This document shows, in pieces, positions 45,837-54,322 of a stretch of DNA of 64,000 nucleotides. Origin of the DNA: Chitinophaga pendula. GTDB taxonomy: Bacteria; Bacteroidota; Bacteroidia; Chitinophagales; Chitinophagaceae. The DNA lies in assembly GCF_020386615.1 (NCBI RefSeq), contig NZ_CP077769.1, positions 6,125,501 through 6,189,500 on the forward strand, written 5' to 3'. The position numbers were made by a program, and so were the translations under genes. A model generated the notes under the pieces. It saw nothing but the letters and a program-made list of their open reading frames with translations, was not told the origin of the DNA and ran no database searches. The stretch's first letter is position 1, and the number at the start of each line of letters is the position of its first letter.

Positions 45837-46172
45837 CTACATTTTGCACTCTTCCATGGTACACAGATAGTTGAGTTGGGGCATCTCGCTATCCATGTAA
45901 GCATAAACACAACCGCCGTGTTCGAGTAGGTCTGTTAACTCCACCATCTCGTCGATAGGCAGAAAGACCACTCCCAGCCGCTCCCTTTGCAGGTAAGCAG
46001 CCGACGGCTTCTGAACACCTGAAGGCAGGAAATAGGCTATAAAACGGTAACCTGCCTCTCCGTAACAAACAATAGATCCTTTGATGGTCACTGGGGCTCC
46101 ATCCCAAATAATAACCTCTTTGTAAGAGAGGGATGACCGGTAATCTTTGATCTCAAAAACTTTAATTGCCAT
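45837..46172 (-). CDS. Small protein of unknown function (111 aa)
   Basis: I do not recognise the family. The 111-residue product is acidic to neutral, begins MAIKVFEIKDYRSSLSYKEV, and is soluble without a signal peptide or membrane segment. It is beta-rich in pattern (KEVIIWDGAPVTIKGSIVCYGEAGYRFIAYFLPSG). Composition and length support a real protein. It is divergent from the LysR gene with a 289-base gap that carries a 9-bp inverted repeat. Confidence 0.55.
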   Translation of the reverse strand: MAIKVFEIKDYRSSLSYKEVIIWDGAPVTIKGSIVCYGEAGYRFIAYFLPSGVQKPSAAYLQRERLGVVFLPIDEMVELTDLLEHGGCVYAYMDSEMPQLNYLCTMEECKM

Positions 46173-46280
46173 AGTACACTTTTTAATCGTTACGGTCGCT
46201 AATGGGCATTAACGGTTTTAATGATGAAAGGCCGGCAAGGTCCGCCGTCCCTGCTTGCTTGGGAACGGCTCACCTGCGCT

Positions 46281-46312
46281 AAATATGGTATAGATTGGGG
46301 TTAACCATATTT
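46281..46312. promoter_or_regulatory. Inverted repeat in the divergent region before the LysR gene
   Basis: AAATATGGT (46281-46289) and ACCATATTT (46304-46312) are perfect 9-base inverted arms separated by 14 bases. Size and position fit a regulator binding site, possibly for the LysR protein encoded 150 bases downstream. It could also be chance in an AT-rich region. Confidence 0.4.
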
Positions 46313-46461
46313 ATTGGACGACACAAAGGTACTCCCAATAGGACCTTTAGTACAAGCGTATATCTACGGTTTCACTATGAGAATTGTACTGAAATTCCTT
46401 CCCTCCTGCCTCCCCTCATTCCTACTCACCTGCGCTTCACTAATTTTTTTACATTTACAAC

Positions 46462-47358
46462 ATGTTTGATTTCAGGTTAAAAGTGTTTTATACAGTGGCC
46501 AGGCGCCTCAGCTTCACCAAAGCAGCAGAAGAGCTATTCATCTCCCAACCAGCCGTTACCAAACATATACACGAGCTGGAACAACAACTGGGAATGGCAC
46601 TGTTTGAAAGGATCGGCAACAAGATTAAGATCACACAAGCCGGACAAGTGCTGATGCACCATGCCGGACAGATCTTTACCAGCTACCGTAATCTGGAATA
46701 TGATATCAATCAATTAAAAAATGCACAGGGAGGCCATTTACCCATAGGCGCCAGTAGTACAATCGCCCAATATTTCATACCGTCCCTTCTCGCCAGGTTC
46801 AACCAGCGATATCCCGAGATCCGGACCTCCCTCATCAGTGGCAACACCGAACAAGTAGAACAAGCGCTGGTAGAAAAAACCATTCAGCTGGGTATTATTG
46901 AAGGCAGGTCTAAAAATCCGGTCATCAAATACGTGGAGTTTGCCAAAGATGAAATAGCACTGATAGGAAATGTGAAGTATAAATACGACTATGAAGAAGC
47001 ATTAAGCCCGGCAGATCTGAAAAATATCCCTTTGCTTATGCGCGAACAAGGCTCCGGTACTTTGGAAGTGATTATAGATGAACTGAAAAGACTCAAACTT
47101 AAGTTGACCGATCTGAATATCGCTATGTACATGGGCAACACTGAAAGTATCAAATCCTACCTCCGGCACGCCCCCTGTGCCGCATTCCTTTCTTTGCATG
47201 CCGTCCAGCGGGAATTGGACAGCGGCGAGTTTATGATATTGCCGGTCAGAAACTTCCGGTTGGTAAGAAAATATCATTTTATCTATCTACAGGGACAACA
47301 AGACAAACTGGCCCAGCTCTTCATGCGATTCGCCCGCCAGCACGCGGCAGAACAATAA
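46462..47358 (+). CDS. LysR-family transcriptional regulator
   Basis: The 298-residue protein has an N-terminal LysR helix-turn-helix (FRLKVFYTVARRLSFTKAAEELFISQPAVTKHIHELEQQLG, residues 3-43) and a LysR substrate-binding domain (about 88-295). The target and ligand are unknown. It ends 2 bases from the end of the converging GNAT gene. The CysB/CbbR-like pattern GASSTIAQYFIPSLLARF is present in the sensor domain. Confidence 0.92.
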   Translation: MFDFRLKVFYTVARRLSFTKAAEELFISQPAVTKHIHELEQQLGMALFERIGNKIKITQAGQVLMHHAGQIFTSYRNLEYDINQLKNAQGGHLPIGASSTIAQYFIPSLLARFNQRYPEIRTSLISGNTEQVEQALVEKTIQLGIIEGRSKNPVIKYVEFAKDEIALIGNVKYKYDYEEALSPADLKNIPLLMREQGSGTLEVIIDELKRLKLKLTDLNIAMYMGNTESIKSYLRHAPCAAFLSLHAVQRELDSGEFMILPVRNFRLVRKYHFIYLQGQQDKLAQLFMRFARQHAAEQ

Positions 47359-47360
47359 TG

Positions 47361-47867
47361 TTATTTCATTTTCTGCCAGTAAAGCATCTCCCCATTATTA
47401 GCGATTAAATGCATACCTGCCTTCTGTAATACATTTACAGAGGCTATATTCGTTACATCACACTCCGCCAGCACCCGGCGTACTGATTGATGCATAAAAG
47501 CCCAGGACAACATACCTTCCACCGCCTCTGTCGCATATCCTTTATTACGATAAGCAGGCAGTATGCTATATCCGATCTCCACCGCTCCCGCCTTGTTAGG
47601 CACTCCCTTAAATCCAATATCCCCGGCTATCGTACGAATATCTTTGTCTACGATCACCCAGCAGAACCAGGGATAGGCGTCCGGCTGCTGCTGCAGCTGT
47701 GAAATAAAATAAGGTAATGCTTCCACCAGATCCTCCCGGGGCCAATCCTCAGGAGCATGTACGTCAAGCATACGAAAGGCAGCCTCGTTCTGCTGCAGGA
47801 ACATTACCAGCAAAGGCAGATTACAGGGATACACCATCAACCGAGATGTTTCAACAGGAAGGATCAA
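47361..47867 (-). CDS. GNAT-family N-acetyltransferase
   Basis: The 168-residue protein has the GNAT acetyl-CoA-binding region with GYSILPAYRNKGYATEAVEGMLSWAF (motif A with R-N-K-G-Y-A) and NIASVNVLQKAGM (motif B). This is the RimJ/RimL-like branch. The substrate is unknown. It is downstream of the metallo-hydrolase gene on the same strand, with 34 bases between them, so the two may be cotranscribed. Confidence 0.88.
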   Translation of the reverse strand: MILPVETSRLMVYPCNLPLLVMFLQQNEAAFRMLDVHAPEDWPREDLVEALPYFISQLQQQPDAYPWFCWVIVDKDIRTIAGDIGFKGVPNKAGAVEIGYSILPAYRNKGYATEAVEGMLSWAFMHQSVRRVLAECDVTNIASVNVLQKAGMHLIANNGEMLYWQKMK

Positions 47868-47901
47868 ACATTTAACAATTAAGTCCTAAAGCGTCTATAT
47901 C

Positions 47902-48660
47902 TTAATGGGAAGCACCTACCAGCCTCTTCGCCGGTGTCCAGCTCTCCCCCGCTTCCAGCACATGCAGCTGCACATCCGGCATGTCTGCGATCAACGCCTG
48001 CAAAGCAGCCGGCGTCCCTGTCAGACCGCCAAAATTACCATAATGACAAGGTATCACATGTTTCACCTGCAACAAACGGATAGCATGAGATGCCTCCAGC
48101 GGCCCCATTGTGAACCGGTCCCCGATCGGCAACACCGCCAGATCCGGTCGGTAGATCTCCCCTATCAACCGCATGTCACCAAACACCGAAGTGTCTGCCG
48201 CAAAATAGATCGTATATCCGTCACTGAGCCGGAGTATAAATCCCACCGTCGCATGCGTATACCCAACCTTACCATCCGGCTGGTTCACGTGAGATACGTG
48301 AAATGCATTCGTCATCGTTACGGCCACCTCTTCCAATGGGAAAATAGTACCTCCCACGTTCATACCCTCCAGTATACTGTCAGGCAAACCCTGCTCCCGT
48401 AAGTACCAACGTACTAAAGGATTAGCCACCACCTTGATGGATTTTTCCTGTACTACCTCTACCAGCCGGGTATCCAGGTGATCACCATGACCATGCGTGA
48501 TCAGTATGAGATCTACCTGTTCAGGCCAACTCAGCCCTTCAGGTAATAATTTGTTGCCGGTAATCCAGGGGTCTACTAATATTACCCGGCCTTCAGGAGT
48601 AGTTACTTTAAAACTGGCGAAGGCCAGCAACTGTACTGTAGTAGTTGGCGTGTTTTCCAT
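47902..48660 (-). CDS. Metal-dependent hydrolase, UlaG/YtkL-like metallo-beta-lactamase fold
   Basis: From the ATG at 48660 the protein is 252 residues; an in-frame ATG at 48705 adds 15. The metallo-beta-lactamase motif appears as LILITHGHGDHLDT, with other ligand positions FHVSHVN (about 110), FAADTSVFGDM (about 155) and HVIPCHYGNFGG (about 212). The pattern is that of the UPF0173 family of metal-dependent hydrolases (YtkL type). The substrate is not known. It precedes the GNAT gene in what looks like a two-gene operon. Confidence 0.87.
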   Translation of the reverse strand: MENTPTTTVQLLAFASFKVTTPEGRVILVDPWITGNKLLPEGLSWPEQVDLILITHGHGDHLDTRLVEVVQEKSIKVVANPLVRWYLREQGLPDSILEGMNVGGTIFPLEEVAVTMTNAFHVSHVNQPDGKVGYTHATVGFILRLSDGYTIYFAADTSVFGDMRLIGEIYRPDLAVLPIGDRFTMGPLEASHAIRLLQVKHVIPCHYGNFGGLTGTPAALQALIADMPDVQLHVLEAGESWTPAKRLVGASH

Positions 48661-48880
48661 GGTATGTTTTGTTCCGGTCCCTACAGCCGGTATAAAGCTC
48701 CGCAATTTATTTGCAGTACTAATATAGGTATTTTGAATGGGACCATATAAGGCGTAATTATGCTTTATCAGCTATTCCCGGACAGGATGGCCCCTGTGCC
48801 ATAATATGTGCACAGGCCATCGATATCTATCTGATACCCAGCCTCCTTTAACGTGATCAGCCACACGCAACAATATAAAA

Positions 48881-48907
48881 GGGCCGCTCCTCTGTAAGAA
48901 ACGGCCC
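48881..48907 (-). terminator. Terminator of the lipocalin-like gene
   Basis: On the minus strand GGGCCG and CGGCCC pair around 15 bases and are followed by TTTTATA. It lies 31 bases after the gene's stop. Confidence 0.65.
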
Positions 48908-48937
48908 CGTATATACGTAGTTATATCTTCGACTGTA

Positions 48938-49423
48938 TTATCTGCGCTGTAACGTGTAAATAATGTAAGCGTTTTTATCCTCGAAATTTACGGTCGCACG
49001 CCAGCTCATTGTATTACCGTTGTTATTTACCGATACACGATACCCTTCGGCTACGTTCTTAGGTTTAACGCCATCATACAGTTTTTTGAACTGGAACTGG
49101 TCCGTGCCTCCCGCTTTGTACAGCGACCACATGATCTGCTGCGAAGCTGGCGAACATCCTTCTGCGGTAGAAGATAAAGTATAAGACCCTTTACCATTAG
49201 ATGGCAATACCCATTGGCTCCCTTTAAAGCACTCATAAGAAGCCTGATCAAACACAGTTACTTTTGCCCTCTCCGGGATGCCCTCAAAAGAGATATCGGT
49301 CATAATCCAGCTACCGATCACAGATTTTTTTGAGGTAGTCTGGCCTGTAGCTCCTGAAGGACTGGAACAGGAAATTGCAAATAAAGAAGCAGCCAGCAGT
49401 AATACGGTGAATAGTTTTTTCAT
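48938..49423 (-). CDS. Lipocalin-like lipoprotein
   Basis: From the ATG at 49423 the protein is 161 residues. Its signal peptide ends in FAISC, a lipobox. The mature part begins with KKSVIGSWIMTDI, like the 'G.W' start of lipocalin-type folds common in Bacteroidota small lipoproteins, and the fold is beta-rich. An ATG at 49468 in the same frame would place 15 extra residues before the signal and is less likely. The ligand is unknown. Confidence 0.7.
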   Translation of the reverse strand: MKKLFTVLLLAASLFAISCSSPSGATGQTTSKKSVIGSWIMTDISFEGIPERAKVTVFDQASYECFKGSQWVLPSNGKGSYTLSSTAEGCSPASQQIMWSLYKAGGTDQFQFKKLYDGVKPKNVAEGYRVSVNNNGNTMSWRATVNFEDKNAYIIYTLQRR

Positions 49424-49546
49424 TTCGAAGGTGATTTTATTGCTAATTTCAGCAAAAGCAAGAAACATACCAAAAGCATTCAGTTATAAGGCAGGGTAGA
49501 CAAAAAACAGACCCATAGCGGGTTATAGCAATAATAAAATAGCCAG

Positions 49547-50017
49547 CTACGGCTGAGCAGATGCCTTCACAGCAGGTAGAGAAAGTTGCAGGACCTTCTC
49601 CTCCAACTGATGATATTTAGTATAAAAATAATAGGTAGTCGCTAATAAGGCCATCACCAGCATACACAACCCTACAAAAGCACAACGCCACCAGATACTG
49701 ATAGTCATTACCCTTGGCATCACGTTGATTGTATAGGCACGGTCATCTACAGGTCGCTGGGGAGGCTCCTCCTCCGCAGGAGGAGGTGGCATATGCCAAT
49801 GCACACGCCTGGCAATCCTTGTCCACACATGCACAGGCGGCGGTACCATCTCGTCAACAGCCACTCGTTCCAATCTCTGCTCTACCGCTTCTGCCTCCTC
49901 ATCCACCTCAGGATAAAGTATACGCATCCGTGCCAGCATATCCCGCTCTTCCGGGCTCGCCAGACCTAATACGCAGCTTTCTATAATGCCACTTTCTATA
50001 TATTGAGTGAGGTCCAA
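49547..50017 (-). CDS. RskA-like anti-sigma factor, copy 2
   Basis: The best start is TTG at 50017, giving 156 residues beginning LDLTQYIESGIIESCVLGLASPEE. This aligns with the neighbouring 155-residue protein that starts MELKQYIESGIIEFYALGLASEEE. The long upstream extension in the same frame is AT-rich and unlike either protein. The N-terminal half (to about 60) is the cytoplasmic module typical of the RskA family, and one membrane helix (about 107-128) is followed by a short coil (YFYTKYHQLEEKVLQL). It shares a TPxxP-rich linker region with copy 1 in shape rather than sequence. Confidence 0.65.
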   Translation of the reverse strand: MDLTQYIESGIIESCVLGLASPEERDMLARMRILYPEVDEEAEAVEQRLERVAVDEMVPPPVHVWTRIARRVHWHMPPPPAEEEPPQRPVDDRAYTINVMPRVMTISIWWRCAFVGLCMLVMALLATTYYFYTKYHQLEEKVLQLSLPAVKASAQP

Positions 50018-50332
50018 ATTATCAATGTTATTTATTACATGTACACTTGCAGACAGGATTACAAATATAATAAATTCGTTTTTAAAATAATATATGGATA
50101 CTGAGCTTCTGAATGAGTAAGTAATTTCACTCAGCGACAATGATAAAAGGCTGATCAGTGTTATCAACCCTTCATAAATGGTTCCGAAGGCATAAAGACC
50201 GGAATACTAGATGGCGCAGGTCAACCAATGGCTCTTCAATAATAGGTGTATTGGCTACTATCTGTCTCAATAATACTGTAACAGGCAAGATAATCAGCCT
50301 TATAAAACCTTCTTTCGATCTTAATAACAATC

Positions 50333-50800
50333 TTATGGATGCGCCTGAACAGCCTCCGTTCTTACCGGTTGTGCTGCATCCCGCTCTTCCTCTAGCTGCT
50401 TATACTTCAGGTAAAAGTATATCGCTGCTACTAAAAATACTTTCGATAAAACAAATACTATAATGAACAGGTATTTCCACCACTTGTGAACTGATATATA
50501 ATCCCCCTTCTTAGGTTGGATATTAATAAAGGTATAATTGGATCGCGCATTACCGCGTTTGCCCGTTTTCGCATCCTGCCAGTTGGCTCCTGCTAAAGCT
50601 CGTTCCCGCAATCGCTCAGGCGGAGGCACTGCCTCGTCAAAAGCCATCTGTTGCAAACGGGCTTCTACAGCCGCTATCTCCGTACCCAGTTCCGGGTACA
50701 ATTGCCGCATACGCATTAACTCCGCTTGCTCCTCCTCAGAGGCCAGCCCTAACGCATAAAACTCGATAATGCCGCTCTCTATGTATTGTTTTAGCTCCAA
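50333..50800 (-). CDS. RskA-like anti-sigma factor, copy 1
   Basis: The 155-residue protein has the same design as the next gene on the strand: N-terminal module (YIESGIIEFYALGLASEEEQAELMRMRQLYPEL), a linker with EAVPPPERLRERAL, a membrane helix (about 104-127) and a short C-terminal coil (YLKYKQLEEERD). Its ATG overlaps the end of the ECF sigma gene by 10 bases, so it is coupled to it and is the first-choice anti-sigma factor. The second copy lies 315 bases further on. Confidence 0.75.
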   Translation of the reverse strand: MELKQYIESGIIEFYALGLASEEEQAELMRMRQLYPELGTEIAAVEARLQQMAFDEAVPPPERLRERALAGANWQDAKTGKRGNARSNYTFINIQPKKGDYISVHKWWKYLFIIVFVLSKVFLVAAIYFYLKYKQLEEERDAAQPVRTEAVQAHP

Positions 50801-51300
50801 TTATCTTTCAGGAATTTTCTAAATGCAACCATGGATTGTTTTAAAGCAAAACTAACCTCCTCCGGTGTACTCCCCAACATACGTGCCACAGCTTCCGGCT
50901 GCAAGCCTTTATAATAACAAAGACGAAACGCCTGGTACATTTCCTCCGGCAAAGAAACCGCGAAACGCTGCATTAAACTGTTATCCCGCAAAGCAATCTC
51001 ATTACCAACGGCAGCCATCGGTGGCGCCTCTTCCACTGCTATCTTCCGGGTAATCCGCATCATCCACGCAAAAAGCGTATAGTGACCGGATGCCCTGAAG
51101 GCAGTAATATGCAGGAAGATATAATTGAATACTTTCACAAGTACATCATCTGCCTTATCTCTCGAGGGAACGATCTGCAGCACAATTCCGTATAGCGCTG
51201 CAGCATATTTGTCATACAGGGTTTCTCTGGCTGAGGGGTCTCCCGCAATAAGCTGGTCTATCAGAACCTGCTCACTGATATGTACGGTAGCGTGCTGCAA
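50791..51300 (-). CDS. ECF-type RNA polymerase sigma factor
   Basis: The 169-residue protein resembles ECF sigma factors. Region 2 is seen as YDKYAAALYGIVLQIVPSRDKADDVLVKVFNYIF, with FAWMMRITRKIAVEE. Region 4 is LPEEMYQAFRLCYYKGLQPEAVARMLGSTPEEVSFALKQSMVAFRKFL. It is the first gene of a minus-strand operon with two RskA-like proteins. Region 4 is somewhat diverged, so DNA recognition may be atypical. Confidence 0.85.
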   Translation of the reverse strand: MQHATVHISEQVLIDQLIAGDPSARETLYDKYAAALYGIVLQIVPSRDKADDVLVKVFNYIFLHITAFRASGHYTLFAWMMRITRKIAVEEAPPMAAVGNEIALRDNSLMQRFAVSLPEEMYQAFRLCYYKGLQPEAVARMLGSTPEEVSFALKQSMVAFRKFLKDNWS

Positions 51301-51614
51301 TAATTTAGGGGTGTTAGTTTATAAGCTAAAGTAATTAATTAATTCAAACAATCATATGAACCCCGGCAACTTTTTTTACCCCAACAGGCAGGATTCTCCC
51401 TTGCTATCCGCATTTCCCCCCTTACCTTTGTACCCTGCCGGTAGCACCACGGAATGGATCATAGATCCTCCCACTCCGATACTACTGTCTGTTATCGCAC
51501 TTAAACCACAACTTATCACTCACCTTCAACTGCTATTGCTGTAGTCACCTTTCCGTGCCGGTAAGCGCTATTCCGCCTATCCGCAGCCCGGAATGAATAT
51601 AATGTGCACTTTTT
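51301..51614. other. Divergent intergenic region with a promoter for the LpxR-like gene
   Basis: A TTG at 51401-51403, a 19-base spacer and TACCTTTG (51423-51430, plus strand) form a well-matched Bacteroidota promoter. Transcription from there leaves a leader of about 180 bases before the LpxR-like ATG at 51615. A 62-codon frame (51356-51544) overlaps this promoter and is not thought to be a gene. Confidence 0.5.
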
Positions 51615-52607
51615 ATGAAGAAGGTTCTATTATGGTTGGGCATCGTCCTGGCCACCACAGGAGTGAAAGCACAAATAATGCTACCCGAACAGCAACGGAT
51701 GCTGAGGATATATGAAGATAATGACCTGTTCAACATCAGCGGTCAGGGCACGGATGAAGCATATACCAATGGCACTCGTATCGACTATTTCTACTTCCGG
51801 AAAAAACCAGCCCGGTCGTTTGACAAATGGGTACTCCCACAAACCGGCCGTAACAGCATTAACCGATACTACTGGAGCGTCATGCAGATCATGATCACCC
51901 CCACCGATCTCGCCACCACACAATATCAGCCCAACGATTATTCCTACGCCGGCGCATTATACGGCGCCCATGGCCTTCTTTCCTATAATCCGGACAAAAA
52001 ATACAACCTCCATAGCGAATGGCTGTTGGGGGTAATGGGCCCCTGGGCCTTTGCCAAAGAAGCGCAAACATTAATGCATCGTGTAATTGATGCCCAGCGG
52101 CCGATGGGATGGGGCAACCAGTTACCCAACGACCTGCTGATCAACTACAGCCTACGCGCAGAAAAAATGTTATGGCAGCCCGCCTCCTGGATAGATATCC
52201 TCGGAGGTGCCGCCGTCTATACAGGTACAATGATCAATAGCGCTACCATCAACGCCACCATCCGGGCTGGCTATTTCAGACCCTACTTCGGACAACCAAC
52301 CGGCACTACCCCCGAAAAAAGAGCCTGGCCGGAAATATATGCATACATCCGTCCCTCCGCAGAAGGCGTATTTCATAACGCTCTGCTGGAAGGCAGCATC
52401 TTCAGTCACCATTATAATAAAATGTTGATGGAAAGCGAGTATAATACCACCCGCCAGCGCCGCTGGTCCACCACCCTCGAATTCGGTACCGCCGTCTCCT
52501 TCCGGGGCGTCGCCGTCACCTATACCCAACGCAGCAACAGCGCCGAATTAAAAGGGGCTCCCCGGCACGAAGTAGGAAATATTTCCTTGTACGTAGCCTT
52601 GCCCTAG
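51615..52607 (+). CDS. Lipid A deacylase LpxR-family outer-membrane protein
   Basis: The 330-residue protein has a signal peptide (MKKVLLWLGIVLATTGVKAQ) and the LpxR/DUF2219 pattern. The mature part starts RIYEDNDLFNISGQGTDEAYTNGTRIDYFY, with the conserved Asn36-Asp37 and Thr51. It continues with DYSYAGALYGAHG, then GPWAFAKEAQTLMHRV with His155, and GWGNQLPNDLLINY. These correspond to catalytic residues Asn, Asp, Thr and His of Salmonella LpxR, a calcium-dependent enzyme that removes the 3'-acyloxyacyl group from lipid A. The barrel ends in a typical C-terminal strand. Confidence 0.82.
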   Translation: MKKVLLWLGIVLATTGVKAQIMLPEQQRMLRIYEDNDLFNISGQGTDEAYTNGTRIDYFYFRKKPARSFDKWVLPQTGRNSINRYYWSVMQIMITPTDLATTQYQPNDYSYAGALYGAHGLLSYNPDKKYNLHSEWLLGVMGPWAFAKEAQTLMHRVIDAQRPMGWGNQLPNDLLINYSLRAEKMLWQPASWIDILGGAAVYTGTMINSATINATIRAGYFRPYFGQPTGTTPEKRAWPEIYAYIRPSAEGVFHNALLEGSIFSHHYNKMLMESEYNTTRQRRWSTTLEFGTAVSFRGVAVTYTQRSNSAELKGAPRHEVGNISLYVALP

Positions 52608-52630
52608 AACATTGTAACAGTAACAGCTGT

Positions 52631-52638
52631 TATATTTG
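52631..52638 (+). promoter_or_regulatory. Promoter -7 element for the small lipoprotein gene
   Basis: TATATTTG fits TAnnTTTG, with a TTG (52612-52614) 16 bases upstream. It ends 20 bases before the ATG at 52659. Confidence 0.5.
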
Positions 52639-52658
52639 CGCTAAACCTAAACACTTTC

Positions 52659-53189
52659 ATGAAACGCCTCCTCCCCTTCCTCGCCACCGCAATACTGGCA
52701 ACAGCCTGCGGACAACAGCCAACTACCTCCTCAGATAAAAAGCCGGATACAGATACCCCCTCCGCGGCCCAACCACCGATTATCACCCAGCTGGCCGTAA
52801 AACCGGTAGATGGCTACTTCGTTAAAAACAATATCAAAGTCGCGGATAGCCTTACCTTCTGGATAATCGATAATCAGAAATCTTTCGATAGCCTATTTGC
52901 AACCGCCAAAACACTTAGCACTCCCATCACCACCCCTGATTTTGGTACGGAACTGGTCATCGCTGTTAGCATGCCCGTTACCAGCTACAGTACAACCATT
53001 CAATTGCAAAAAGCGGAGATCAACGACCAGAATAACACGGCGGACCTACACTTCACTGCAACCGCAGGTGCAAAAAACACCTATACCATCACCCCCCTCT
53101 GGATAGGCAGCGTAGCCAAAAGCGGACTAAAGACCCTCCACTTCTTCAATGGAGATCACTTGTCCAGAAGCAGTGATATCACACAATAA
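52659..53189 (+). CDS. Lipoprotein of unknown function (possible PrcB-like C-terminal domain)
   Basis: The 176-residue protein has a lipoprotein signal (LLPFLATAILATAC). It then has a Thr/Pro/Asp-rich spacer, and a beta-rich domain (about 65-170) with VKNNIKVADSLTFWIIDNQKSFDSLF and FGTELVIAVSMPVTSY. The pattern recalls the protease-complex PrcB C-terminal domain, but the match is a guess from shape. Function is unknown. It ends 4 bases before the convergent SRPBCC gene. Confidence 0.6.
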   Translation: MKRLLPFLATAILATACGQQPTTSSDKKPDTDTPSAAQPPIITQLAVKPVDGYFVKNNIKVADSLTFWIIDNQKSFDSLFATAKTLSTPITTPDFGTELVIAVSMPVTSYSTTIQLQKAEINDQNNTADLHFTATAGAKNTYTITPLWIGSVAKSGLKTLHFFNGDHLSRSSDITQ

Positions 53190-53193
53190 GCTC

Positions 53194-53652
53194 TCAGAGT
53201 AAAACAGCTGTCTGTTGTCGCCGGAATGTAAACAGCGACTCCAGCTGCCGTTGTACAAACACATAGTTGGCAAACCGGCCTAAAGGCCCGAAAGGTATCT
53301 GGTAGTGTACGATATCTTTCATCAGCACCCCCGATTCCACTTCCTGGAAATGATGCTGATGATGCCACATACGGTAAGGGCCATCCCGCTGCTCATCTAC
53401 AAAGTATTCCATGTCACGTACATGCGTGATCTCCGTTACCCAACGCATAGGAATACCCAACACCGGCTGTAAGGTATACGTGATGATCTGTCCGGGATAA
53501 ATGGATCGCCCCTGTGCAGGAGAGGTTACCGTAAATCGCATATACGGTGGTGTAATATGTGGCAGATTCTCCGGCCGGGAAAAGAAATCCCAGGCACGCC
53601 CCAGGCTTACCGGTAATACCTGTGTGTATTCTAATCTGTATGTCTTACTCAT
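53194..53652 (-). CDS. SRPBCC-family protein
   Basis: From the ATG at 53652 the protein is 152 residues. It has the START/SRPBCC hydrophobic-ligand fold: LEYTQVLPVSLGRAWDFFSRPENLPHITPPYMRF at the N terminus, then MRWVTEITHV and VLMKDIVHYQIPFGPLGRFANY. The last segment is typical of the CoxG/ligand-binding cyclase-like branch. An in-frame ATG six codons earlier (53670) is possible. Ligand and reaction are unknown. Confidence 0.8.
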   Translation of the reverse strand: MSKTYRLEYTQVLPVSLGRAWDFFSRPENLPHITPPYMRFTVTSPAQGRSIYPGQIITYTLQPVLGIPMRWVTEITHVRDMEYFVDEQRDGPYRMWHHQHHFQEVESGVLMKDIVHYQIPFGPLGRFANYVFVQRQLESLFTFRRQQTAVLL

Positions 53653-53760
53653 AAAATAAATGGCTTTCACAGCCTTATTAAAGATAACATGAACTAAAGG
53701 ATTATCCGTACTTTCGCGGCAAAACCCTTACTGTATCAACAAAAACACCTGTTTGCACCA

Positions 53761-54174
53761 ATGAGGCTACTTTTTGCAATCACCTGCCTGCTACCGCTTG
53801 TCATCAGTGGATGTGGCAATGCAGGCGACCACACCGGCACAATCGCTCAACAGGGCACCAAAGACAAACACCCGTCAATCCCTGTCGATTCTGCCAAAGC
53901 AGCAGCAGCCACCGCCGTACTACATGTAAAACTGATCGCCAGAGGAGAAGATCGCAGGTATATCTGGGATACCGTTCAGATCAACCAGGTGATACAAAAT
54001 AAAACAGGCGTCTCCTTCGGCAAAACCCTCGCAGTAGCACACTATGCCTGGAAAAAAGGTATCCCTTCCTCCCCTTGCCTGATATACATCGTGCCGATGA
54101 CTACCGCTGATAATACCGCTCCCGGGTGGATGCTGCTCAACGGACATGGCAAAGCCGCCGTCACCAGACCCTAA
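53761..54174 (+). CDS. Small lipoprotein of unknown function
   Basis: The 137-residue protein has a lipoprotein signal (LLFAITCLLPLVISGC). The mature part (VLHVKLIARGEDRRYIWDTVQINQVIQNKT) has an OB- or beta-like pattern, with no recognised motif. A weak promoter element (TACTTTCG) lies about 50 bases upstream. It is followed after 150 bases by the helicase gene. Confidence 0.6.
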   Translation: MRLLFAITCLLPLVISGCGNAGDHTGTIAQQGTKDKHPSIPVDSAKAAAATAVLHVKLIARGEDRRYIWDTVQINQVIQNKTGVSFGKTLAVAHYAWKKGIPSSPCLIYIVPMTTADNTAPGWMLLNGHGKAAVTRP

Positions 54175-54249
54175 TTGTTTTCGCCCGACCACATCGCTGC
54201 TGCAATAAAGCTGCCGGATCACCCACAAGTTTAGCGCCGATTTTTAGCG

Positions 54250-54257
54250 TATTTTTG
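54250..54257 (+). promoter_or_regulatory. Promoter -7 element for the helicase gene
   Basis: TATTTTTG matches TAnnTTTG and ends 65 bases before the helicase ATG at 54323. Confidence 0.5.
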
Positions 54258-54322
54258 TATGTTCTGCTATCCCTCCACCTCCCAGGTAAAGGGATACCGG
54301 ATGTAAATCGTAAATATTCAGA

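Noticed and set aside
51356..51544. A 62-codon plus-strand frame before the LpxR-like gene
   Set aside because: It overlaps a good promoter and has Pro/Leu-rich composition without a recognisable domain; it is probably chance.
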